From assembly GCA_932294295.1 (NCBI GenBank), contig OW028581.1, positions 17,218,662-17,282,661 of the forward strand: a stretch of DNA of 64,000 nt. The letters run 5' to 3'. Source of the DNA: Alitta virens (lineage: Eukaryota > Annelida > Polychaeta > Phyllodocida > Nereididae). The position numbers were made by a program, and so were the translations under genes. Each line of letters begins with the position of its first letter. The first letter of the stretch is position 1. This document shows positions 25,176 through 35,752 of the stretch, one piece after another. The notes beneath the pieces were generated by a model. It saw only the letters and a list, made by a program, of their open reading frames with translations. It searched no databases and was not told where the DNA came from.

Positions 25176-25762
25176 ACAAGCCAAAAAAAAAAAGACAGCG
25201 CAACGCTGAGGTAGGCTTATAACATCTTCGAAAGAAAACAATAGTCGTGTCCAAATAATATATACATTGTGTAGCCATTTAATATCCTTGGATAACAGGC
25301 ATGTTGCCACATTATTTATGGAAGGATATAACCAACAAAAATGTTAGTTAACTCCCTCATATTCAGGATACAACTAATACTTAAGCATAGATCTCACATA
25401 GCCGGAAAGGGCGATGGAAAGCAATGGAATAGCCACGTCAAGTGTTCCTTCGGCTTCCGTAGGATTACGTGGGCATACACGAGTTTACGTTGCTTTCCCT
25501 CATTGACGTGGCTGATCCGTCTAGTTCCAGCTGTTTTGATGGAATTTTTATACATACAAGAAAATTCCGTGAGATCGAGCCGGAAAGATTTTTACGTGGT
25601 TCTTAAGCCAACACCGGCGGTTCATTACTGGCATATGCCAAAGCTTACAAGAGTCTTACTTCATCTTCCGTCAGTCTTCTGTCATTAATGTTGTCTTCAT
25701 TTTTCCGGTGGATCAGCCACATAAGCCACGGAAGAGACAGAATATTGCCTCCTCCTTCAGTA

Positions 25763-26083
25763 GCTTCAAGAATCTGCTGAAGAAGATGCTGCCACTTATG
25801 CTGCCCTTGCCAAGGATACGTACAAAGATACCGACAAGGATACTGACAAGGAACAAGACACTGATGTCAGCGACATGCCAGTCATACATAGTAGAAGGAA
25901 GAAGAAGTCCCTTGCTGCTGATGATTCTGGTCCTGCTTCTGCTGTTCAACCCTCCCACTCTGGACAAGGAGACCAGTCTTCTGTGCAAGTGACTCCTCCT
26001 GATGCTGCTGATGTTGCTGAGAAGAAGATCAGAAAGAAGACAAATGCTTATTCCAATTGGTTAATTTTGATAAGTGGATGTTG
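25763..26083 (+). CDS. Orphan coding-like exon, hydrophilic protein
   Basis: After a possible acceptor (TTCAGTAG) an open frame runs to TGA at 26081-26083. It starts LQESAEEDAATYAALAKD, has a charged repeat (KDTYKDTDKDTDKEQD), a basic patch (HSRRKKK) and ends KKIRKKTNAYSNW. GC content is locally higher than the flanks and the residue mix looks coding. Just after NAYSNW another frame continues with FDKWMLNKLAC and a stop, hinting at a frameshift. The KKTNxxxNWxFxxW pattern resembles the N-terminal DNA-binding segment of Crypton-type tyrosine recombinases, but this is a guess. Immediately upstream, 25432-25442 and 25503-25513 are an 11-bp inverted pair (AGCCACGTCAA). Confidence 0.3.
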
Positions 26084-26089
26084 AACAAG

Positions 26090-27237
26090 CTAGCATGCTA
26101 AAAATGGTGCATGTTACCAACATGCACAATTTATGCAAAATTAATGTCACTCTACTTGGGCTAACATAATATTATCCCATATACAGTGATATATACTGAA
26201 ATTGTTTTACAAATAATCTTCTGAGCCTTGTGAAGATTGCCAGTGACATCACTGATGTTTGTGTACATTTAAGCTGTGGCCAGATCACTGATCTTCTTAT
26301 CCTTGAAAATGGCTTAAATAACCTAACTATGGCACATTTGTTTTTCTTGAATAAAACGCAGCAACTTTGAATTGAGGACCATAGGTCAAAAGTGCCTGGT
26401 TTTATTGTACCAAGGTTTTTATTAAATCTTAACAGTTCCCCCCTCAAAAATCAATGGACTCATCCATGTTAGTCTGATTTCCCAGAAATTGGCATGGTTC
26501 ATTTTGGTCTTAGGGGTGAAAGCTTGTGAAGGTTTTCAACAAATATCAGTAGGAGGCGCATCATGTAAAATGCCTAGCAACTCAACAAAAGCTTAATATC
26601 TACTTACATTATTTCATTCCTATGAAAACCAATGTGATTTGAATTGTAACTATGGTGCTTTGGCTGTTAACAAAAGTCCATCATGAAGTTATGCTTGTGA
26701 CGCTGCTGTTGTATGTCAGTGTGGCAGTGGTCACTCCATTGCAGGCATCTGGCTATGATTGGCCAGTTGAGTGACACACCCACACTCTGACCTATAGAAT
26801 TAATGAAACTGGCCACACACTCACTGTTCTCACTCTTTCTTAAGTGAAACATTGTAATTAAACAATTGGATTTGCCAATTGCTCTTTATGTTTCTGATAG
26901 TTGATTGCATTAGAAACTGTACACTGTAATTAATTTCAAGTAATTACAAATAGGCCAAAGTTGAAATGAAATTATTTCTCAAACTGTTTTAAACAGCAGA
27001 TATGCAGTTCAAAAATGCTACACTGACTGAACCTGTCAATTATGTATGTTAATGTGAAAAAATGAAACATGATTATATATTTTTTAATTTGGATCTGAAT
27101 TATTCTATTAGATTTGCAAAACATGTCACATTTTTCTGAAAGACTGCGTTTTTTTGGCTGCAGATTACAAAATAATAAAAGTATTTAGGTATATAAAAAA
27201 CAGAACTATAAAAAAATGCTATGCAACTTAATTGAAA

Positions 27238-27271
<34 letters not shown>

Positions 27272-27780
27272 TTTTTCATAGCATGACTAACAAGCAAAGG
27301 TCTCTTTTTATAATTACTAATACTATATATAGATGGTGCAAGTGGTCGATTTGCAGAAAGTAGCGGGTAGCTAGGCAAGAGTAGCGAGGATCTATGGAAA
27401 AGTACATTTTGTAGCACGTTCGGCAATAAAGACAAAGACATAAATTTATATGAACTATACTAATTGATTGCAATATTTTGACATGATACCTTGTCAGTAT
27501 CTGTTACCTGCTACTTATACCCTTTAGTCTGTACAAAATAGTTCAATTCATTATTATTTTTTTTTTGCATGTCTAGACTACGTTAACCAATTCTGATACA
27601 GGTCTCTTTTTTAAAAAGAGCTTTTCTTGTTGTATTCCAAAGCAAAAAAAAAGTGTTGTCTGTAGCAACCTGACATTGGAATGTTGACAGGAATCATGTT
27701 AAGATTCAGAATGTGGTTGAAGTAACCACTGAAGTGATGCGTCCCTTCAAGGACAGCTATGGACTGAATATCTGGACTCT
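26090..27780. other. Intergenic, no gene seen
   Basis: AT-rich. Contains an (AT)n run followed by poly-T at 27235-27285. Open frames are short and lack features. Confidence 0.4.
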
Positions 27781-27786
27781 GGAGGC

Positions 27787-28131
27787 AGGGGTGTCGATAC
27801 AGGAGGGGATCTGGGGGATACATTACCTTTTGGGAAGGGGGGGGGGGATGATCAATGCGATCATCCCCCCCCCCCCCCTGAAATTCACAAATGAAAATTA
27901 CCTTTTTTCACACACTTTTGTTTTGGAACATTTGTGCTTTGGTAAAGTTTTACACTTGGTATCACCTATCAGTATTAAGTTTATAGCTTAATCAATGATT
28001 CACCATTAATTTGCCTTTTGGCCAGTGTCCATGCGGTAACTGCGGTCATTTGTACAAGCGAGGGAAAGTTACGGTGGGACAGACAAAGTAGGCCTGCATC
28101 CCCCCACCCGTCAAGAGAAATCGACGCCCCT
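27787..28131. mobile_element. Small non-autonomous element with G-run/C-run hairpin
   Basis: Bounded by a 12-bp inverted pair with one mismatch (AGGGGTGTCGAT at 27787-27798, ATCGACGCCCCT at 28120-28131). Inside, at about 27835-27880, a run of about 12 G, then ATGATCAATGCGATCAT, then a run of about 14 C forms a strong hairpin. A related G-run sequence with ATGATTAATCGATC lies at 61448-61495. No coding capacity; probably a MITE-like repeat. Confidence 0.55.
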
Positions 28132-28906
28132 GGAGGAGTATTGAAGAACATAGTATAGAATAGCTATTTTGTTGTATTTTTGTATTGAAGATGATGTTAA
28201 TGATAATGAGATTTTAATGATGGTGATAAATTAGTTCTGAGTTCCATAATCAGCTTCTGTACACATTGCCGGGAGACTTCTGAAAAGAAATAAGAGACAT
28301 TGCTCCAAGACATGTCAAACGTGTCTCATCAATATTATAATCAGTTAATTTGTGACATATTTATATAAACTGTATTTTTAAGTATCTGTGGTATAGGAAC
28401 AATTACTGCAGTATTTTACCTGAAATTTCTGGACATTGCAATTCATACCAGCACTTCAGTTACTAAATAATATACAAATATGTACATGTCTGTATAACAT
28501 GCTTATATTTCGAGACTGTTACTATAAAGGAGAATTTGATCAGTGACCCATTTTATACTACTTCAATGTGCTACATACAGATCTGCAAAATTACCTCACC
28601 TGTGATTAGAGAATACATGTATTCAGAGGCTCAAATAAAAGCATTCTCTATAATCAGGTAAGGCTGCATACATTTATGCTATTTGCCTATACCTTTAACA
28701 CTACAACCTATCCCCTAAGGACTATTCAGTGAGTATAACATGAATTCAAAAAAAAATCTAGTCATGACTTAACTGATATTTATTTACTGTGTAGGAACGG
28801 AATTTTTATTGTCACAACACTATTTACTATAATAGCCACCAGGTAGCGGTTCTTTACAGTAATGTTTATCAATAGAGTATTACTGCTGTATACTGATTGA
28901 GCGGAA

Positions 28907-29197
28907 TCATTCCTCTTCATGCCAATATGAAAATGGTCATTGAACTCATATAATTTGTTGCTTTAAAAAACTAAATATGCACTTAATAACTGGAGACTGT
29001 TTCTGGTACAATAATATAGATAGCGATGATGATCAGAAGTAAATAATTTATTTATGATCATTCTTCTTCCTGCCAATATGAAAATGATTATTAATTTATT
29101 GTTTTCAAAAAACTAAATATGCACGTAATAACTGGAGACTGTATCTGGTACAATAATTTAGATAACAATGATGATCAGAAGTAAAAATAATTTATTT
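28907..29197. repeat. Tandem duplication of about 145 bp upstream of VAMP-like gene 1
   Basis: 28907-29055 and 29056-29197 are about 90% alike by eye. Both contain TGCCAATATGAAAATG, AACTAAATATGCAC, TAACTGGAGACTGT and GATGATGATCAGAAG or the like. The second copy ends about 110 bp before the first coding exon, so promoter or 5' UTR function is possible but not shown. Confidence 0.75.
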
Positions 29198-29309
29198 ATG
29201 AATAGGACAATACTACAGCACCGATTAGCTATAAAAACCAGGCTAGTTATTAGTATTTCGTTTGTAAATGTTAAGGTGCAAAATTTCAATGTTGTTGTCT
29301 ATAGAAACC

Positions 29310-30585
29310 ATGGCAAAGCCAGACATTGGAAGTGGTAAGAGTAATCTTGCTGACCTTCAGAATGAGGTTGATGAAACAGCTGTATTGATGCACCAGAATA
29401 TGGATAACATACTAAAGAGAAACTGGGATATTGATGAAGATGACAAGAGAGCAGGTATTGTTTTTGTTATTGCATTGTATTCGTTTCATATTGTATTGTA
29501 TACCGTAAAGCGGTATAATGATGTTATAATACTAAACACCTTCTTCAACTTGGCAAGTTGGTTTCAACCAGCATATCCTATTCTTTCTTTTTTTCATCAT
29601 TTGAATTATTGAGATGACCGTATAAATTGAATTTAATTGTATAATATTCTATTCGATTATATATTTGTGCGGCTAATCAAATGCTAATAAATGGTGATTA
29701 TTCAGCATGAACTCACTGTAACAACATTTCAAATCCTGTCCCCTTTCTTGTCACACTAATCACAATCATGCAGATCCTTCGGCAACTTTCAGGCAAACAG
29801 TGGCCTTCTGGTTTCTTGTGGTTAACGCAGATGCTAAACGACAGCTATGATAATGCCCTTCCACTGGTACCTTATACAAGACCAAGGGCTATATGCCAAA
29901 ATGATGAGTATTAATTACGATGCAATTGACTGTTGACCGAAGTCAAAATTCATCTCTTTTTCTCTATTCCAGAAAATTTGGAATCATTCGCCACACAGTT
30001 CAAGCCAATAAAGGCCCCCAAACGCGTGAAGGATGCACCCGTACGACCGGACGAGCCAAATAATGTAAATTATGTATATTGTTGTGGAAGACGGAAAAGG
30101 TCTACCTGTGTGATTATAATTGTAGCTCTCCTGCTTCTTCTGGTTGCTGTCATCTGCGTCATCATTGTATGTAAGTATTTGCCACATTAACATTGTCATA
30201 TCAATTAAAATACCTGAAAATTTTTTTTTTTTGAACAGATGGGTAAGGACATTCACAATTTGGCTGTCTCTCTCTTCAGTGATATTTATATTGTCTCAAT
30301 ATATTATTTTATAATAATGAATTAATTATGTGTAATATTTGAATAAAATAGATGCTAAGCAACACATAGGACAATGCCCTCCCACCTTGATCTGTTGCCA
30401 ATACCACTTTCTGACTAACATACAAAAAGATTTTATAAAATTTACCATTTTGAAGTGGTTAGACTGACCGCAGGGTTTGGTCATGTCCATTAGTTGATGC
30501 CAAAATAGATAGTTCCTAAATGCTGCTTTTCTTCATTTCAGTAACGAAAAAACCATGGGAGTCAGACCTTGATGATGGGACCTAA
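29310..30585 (+). CDS. VAMP/synaptobrevin-like R-SNARE, gene 1
   Basis: Three exons: 29310-29454, 29973-30170, 30542-30585 (TAA), giving 128 residues. All junctions are GT-AG and keep frame (phases 1 and 1). The SNARE core begins LQNEVDETAVLMHQNMDNIL. The zero-layer Arg lies in ILKRNWDID, aligned with VLERDQKL of vertebrate VAMPs. Core heptads continue through AENLESFATQF. A 30-residue basic linker (KAPKRVKD to CCGRRKR) precedes a 20-residue membrane anchor (VIIIVALLLLLVAVICVIIV), then a short tail ending TKKPWESDLDDGT. The linker is longer than in typical VAMPs and lacks the paired Trp before the membrane. Role inferred from family: vesicle-side SNARE for membrane fusion. An acceptor directly before the start (CTATAG|AAACCATGG) suggests a non-coding first exon upstream. 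AATAAA at 30684-30689 is a good poly(A) signal. Confidence 0.88.
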
Positions 30586-30689
30586 TTTATTGTTTTCAAC
30601 ATTTAGTAAACATTAAAAATATCCTTACTTGCTTTACATGGTGTGCATACTTTTGTAGAGATTGTGTATTTTTTGACCGATACAATAAA

Positions 30690-32600
30690 CTGAAAAATGG
30701 CGAAAACCTAACGACCCAAGTAACATAATCAACTCCTCGTCCGAATATACAACATGATTGGTCAAGGAAAGTGGGATTAACCATGAGTCCTTTTATTCAG
30801 TAAGTTTTTCTGTTATTAAAGATGATTGGGCATGTTTAGCCCAAAATTAAAAGTATTACCAAAGTTATGATAGCTTGAATTTTAGATGTACATGCCCTAA
30901 GGTTCACATTAAGTGCAAAAACAGATGGGGTCAACATTCAAAATTTTAAGATAGGAGTGCTCAAAATTATATTATGTAAAGAAATACTTAAAATCCACCA
31001 TATTCTGGCAATATGCCTACAAATAAAATACTAGTTGTATTACAATGTATAATATTCTGTGTGCATTCATATACCCTAGAAATTGACCAAAGTAAATACT
31101 ACTTGTACTTCATAGAGTACATTCGGTAATATTTGCAGCAGCAATTATTGAAATAAATTATTATAAATGTATTTTATAAAACATAAGGCAACATAAATCG
31201 CCAGCTTAAGAAATACATATATAGGCCAACCTACTGACCTGATCAGACAGGCACACATAACAAAAATAGTCAAAAATCATTTATAATTACAAGTAAATGA
31301 CAAATTTCCCACAACATAATCATTATATATTTAGACAGATGGATATAGGCAATAAAACCCATTCTTACGTTAGTTCCAAAATATCCACCAGGTGTCGCCG
31401 TACCACGCCCAATCATCTTTAAAAATAATAACTAGCAAAGATAGATATGATATAATATGTAATGATGTATGATATGATATTATATCCTATTAAACGGAAA
31501 GTGCATCCCTCTAAACCAATTCCTGCCGACGAGGGTTGATTTATGATGGGAGATGGTAGAGAGGAGGAGTTCCGAAATGGCATGATCAAGTAACATTGGA
31601 CTAAAGACAATACTATTATATAATAGTTTTGCGGGATGTTGAATTCAAAAAGCCGTTGTGTCTGTAAGAATTGTAGCCTGGGTGTACATTTTTCTAAAAT
31701 ATCGGCGACAATGGATTGACCTGATAGGTCATGATCAGATAGCATTCCAAATTGTCCCAGCATCCTAAAGTTCCATTCTGTCCAATGTCGTTACAACATC
31801 GTATCAACATCGCGGACGTCGCTACAATGTGGAATGCTATCTGGGTAGGTATTCCGTCCGTGTTTACAGTGAAGTTTTTTACAGAAATTTTGGTTTGGCA
31901 ACACTTTCTTTTTGAAGAAAGTACAATTAGTTTTTGTTTGCCCATGTGCATCAATATTTGTTGTTTGTTAACCAATTATGCTTCTATGTTGACATCTGGG
32001 TGGTTAAAAATTAAGATAGTGTCATTTGCATACATAATGACCTTGCATGAGACACAGGGTGACATATCATTACTGTAGGTTAGATAGTACCAGGGACATA
32101 GAAGTTCTTTCTTTAGACATATAATTGTTGACATTTACAGACTGTTTCCTGCCAACAAAAGAAAAGCATAAATATATATATGTAGCAAGTATGTTCATTT
32201 AAGTTAAAAATTTACTAATTTATTTCACTGTTCGTTTTGTTTTAATGGCTTTTTTATGATGCGGACCTTGTGATTCAGAGCAGAATTAGCAAATTTTAAC
32301 ATCCTTTGCATAAACATGTGTCTGTAATATGGCATGTCTGTGAGGCATGCTACAATATCACAGTGAGTCCTATATCCTAATGGTAAATTCCATAAGTACT
32401 ATAAGCTTTTCACCACACAACGCACATTTTTTCAATACTTTTGTAGTGCTGTAATAACGCACTATAGAATAACAATATTTGATGCTCTGACTGAATTTCT
32501 GGAGACAAATCTCCAAATTTGCAACAGAAGCAATTAAATTGTCTGTTAAACTTGGTAGTAAGCCCATCAATATCTGTACATCCAATGCAAACAGAAAAAA
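30690..32600. other. Intergenic, no gene seen
   Basis: AT-rich, with overlapping short frames on both strands near 31420-32080 that show no domains or splice context. Nothing supportable. Confidence 0.4.
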
Positions 32601-32636
32601 TAGAAAAGGTCACGTGGTAGAGTATAATAGATTATA

Positions 32637-34020
32637 TAATGACTTTAGACCTATTGCCTTAACACCAATAATGTTAAAATGCCTGGAGCATATTGTCAAA
32701 CAGGTTCTTAATATTGAAGTATGTGAACATAAAGATGTACTGCAATTTGCCTATAAAGAGAAGAGATGCATCGAAGACGCGGTACTGTGTATGGTAGACT
32801 ACATCTTAAGTCATGTGGATAAGGCAAATAAAGTCAATGTTAAACACTTTGCCAAAGTATTGTTCGCTGATTTTTCAGCAGTGCATTCAATATTATTCAA
32901 CCTCACATACTCATGCAGAAATTGAATACCATGAATGTCAACTCTCGTATAATCTTATGGATTCATGATTTTTTGTCAAATATACCTCAGTATGTCAAAA
33001 TAAGCAATCACTGTTCCAGCACAATTGTAACAAATACAGGTGCCCCACAGGGCTGTGTTTTGTCACCAATTTTATCCACTCTCTATACTAGTGATTGTGT
33101 AACTACTGATGTAAACAGCAGATTATTCAAATATGCTGACGATACGGCCTTAATAAGCTTGTGTGTGAATGATGATATGTGGTACAAAGAAGAAGTTAAA
33201 AACTTCACTACATGGTGCCATGATAACTACCTGGTCCTAAATGGGAAAAAAAATAAAATGATTGTGGATGACAGTAACAATCCAAACCATGCACCTCTTT
33301 ATGTAGGAAATGAACAGGTAGAGTTAGTCAAAGAATATAAATATCTTGGGGTTACCATCGATGAAAATTTCAATTTCAATAGCCATGTAACAATAAATTT
33401 GACAAAATAATGTATTTCATGAGACAACTGAGCAAGTTACATGTTGACCAACGAATATTGACTTTTGTTTTATAGCTCGGTCATGCAATCTGCCCTTACT
33501 TTTGCCATAGCATGCTGGTTTGGCAGTAGCACAGCAGATTCAAAGAGCAAGGTAGACATAGTCTTCAAAATATGCCAAAAAAATGGGTGTTAACATAGAA
33601 TGCCTAGAAACGTTATATTAAAATGCTACTTTACAACGATGTGATGTTATCTAAAATGATTTACACTATCCGCTACATGTAAAATATAGATTCTTGCCGT
33701 CTGAGAGGCATCTAAAATCCATTAAGTGCAGGACATCTCGCTATCTGAGGTCATTTGTTCCTGCCAGTGTGAGGCAATTGAATCTCTAAGACTAAGCCAC
33801 CACACTTTTTTCTGTGATATGTCTGTGATTGTTTGCACGATTATACCTTTTGTGTCTGTGACATGTATGCTCATGTTGCTCATGTTTGTCTGTGATATAT
33901 GTACGACGTACGTATGTCTGTTTGAATGTATCTCAGTGTGTATGATCTTTCTCTGTATTTGAAATGAACAATGAATTCCAACATCTGGAAATAAAGTATT
34001 ATCTATATATCTATCTATAT
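32637..34020 (+). mobile_element. 5'-truncated non-LTR retrotransposon, reverse transcriptase relic
   Basis: Reverse transcriptase motifs appear in order but in different frames: NDFRPIALTPIMLKCLE (32637 on), QFAYKEKRCIEDAV, then from about 32913 TGAPQGCVLSPILSTLYTSD, LFKYADDTALI (catalytic YADD near 33132-33143), NGKKNKMIV and KYLGVTIDENFNF. After 33410 further matches follow in other frames (ACWFGSSTADSKSKVD, then RTSRYLRSFVPASVRQLN at about 33730). The 3' end is a TATC/TATA microsatellite at 34000-34026, as in L2/CR1/Rex1-type elements. Several frameshifts make it inactive. Confidence 0.88.
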
Positions 34021-34239
34021 CTATATGAAAAACGATAATCCCCAGCCCACACAATTGACCTACAGTTCAGCAAATAAACAAACGGGCACATATAATATGT
34101 TACAAAAAATCAGTTTCTGTGTTTTATTTATATCCCATTAGATGATAAAGGCATTTACTTCACCAAAATAATGTCAATACCTATTAAGTAGCTTGAGTGA
34201 AATATAAATTTCTCCAATATTAATAAGCCTTGTTATAAG

Positions 34240-34400
34240 TAATCAATGACAAAAAATCTAATTGACATTTCAATAAGGGTAACTCATCTAATACTGTAAG
34301 AAATTGTGCTGTACCCCAAGGTACAATTCTTGGCTCGTTGCATTTTTTTTCTGTGCTAGAATCATTAAAACAATAAATGTCATAAATATTATCTTCCTTT
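34240..34400 (+). pseudogene. Second reverse transcriptase fragment
   Basis: Short relic reading CAVPQGTILGSLHFF on the plus strand near 34300-34345, matching the VPQGSILGPLLF motif of non-LTR and related reverse transcriptases. It is a separate lineage from the 32637 element. The flanks are decayed. Confidence 0.55.
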
Positions 34401-35740
34401 ACCAAGAATTAATCGATTAATTTTTTCCTGCTTTACGTTATAAATTTTGTTAGTGTAAATCTATACATGTGATTCTTCCAAACCACCTTTGATATGATAT
34501 ACACATTAACTCACTATCTTGTGCATGCAAATCCAGGAAATGTCAACATGCCAGATAACATGTTTGAATATCTGATAAAAGACCCTCGAAAACAGAATCT
34601 GACCTGGTCCACCTAGACTCACTGACCCATTTACCTTGAATGGCGTCTTGAAACAAAAGCACCTTTGGATGTGCTAATTACACCAGACATTTCCTCAGGT
34701 GGGATAATTAATAACTTCTGTAGCAACAAGTTAGAAAGGGCTGCATACACTCAATCGGGTAAGGATATAATATGTTTATAAAATCAGACACTACAAATAC
34801 GTTATCAGTGACATGTAACGTAGTCATGTGGGCTTGATAGGAAACTTTAAAGTACATTTCCAAGCCATATCAAATGTTATCAGTTTGTTAAAGAAAAACT
34901 GTACAGATCATAAAATGTTGTAGTGCAGTTTGAATAAGATATACATTTTATAGATCTTTGAAATATTTGTCTTTCTCGTATTTAACTTAATCAAATTTAG
35001 CTCATTCAGATAGCATATACCGAATATGCACCATTAAGTGTTTTGTCCTGTTAAACTACATCTGTGAAGTGATTTTATAATATGATGCACGATATCACTG
35101 TTCTTGAGTGCTTTTTAAATATTATTTTTAGATTATGTAAGTTAGTTTGATCAAATGATAGGACTTAATGTGGCGATCTATAATAACTATGTGGTCGTAC
35201 ACTTTAACATTAATCCAAAAACGTTTAAAATGCAGATATAACAATATATTGTTTTAATTCAACTGATATAAATTAAACATATTTAATGCAGGAATGTTGA
35301 TTTATTTATTGAGTAAACATAGGCCTAACTATATTTCTGGGTTCCAATAATGCACGTCTTGACTTATGTTTTTACTAGTTGTTAATACAAATGTTGAATA
35401 TATGATTGTGATATGAAATGTGTTGAATATTTTATTGTGAAGCGAATGTATGAACGTTGTTATGTATGAGATGAATGAATGTATCGATAAATTGAATTGA
35501 ATTGTGTAAAAATTACAAGGGATATCTTTTTGGTTTGGATACTCAGACTCAGACTCAGACAAGTTTTATTTCCTGTATACATATACAAAGAAACGGTATA
35601 TACAGGTGGAGACACCCCTAAGATAATTTCCTATCGCTACCGGGGTGCCACCAGAATATTTTTTTATCCTGATCCCAGCAGACCCTACCAGACAGATTTC
35701 AACATTTTAAATAAATTTATTTATGATGAAATTAAATATC
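34400..35740. other. Intergenic, no gene seen
   Basis: AT-rich sequence without domains. The CAGACTCAGACTCAGACA repeat near 35545-35560 and following TTTATTTCCTGTATACAT resemble a retroelement tail, but nothing definite is present. Confidence 0.35.
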
Positions 35741-35752
35741 TATACAGATACA

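Noticed and set aside
25021..25310. Leu/Phe/Tyr-rich minus-strand frames resembling membrane proteins
   Set aside because: Translation of the AGTAAAGAG microsatellite.
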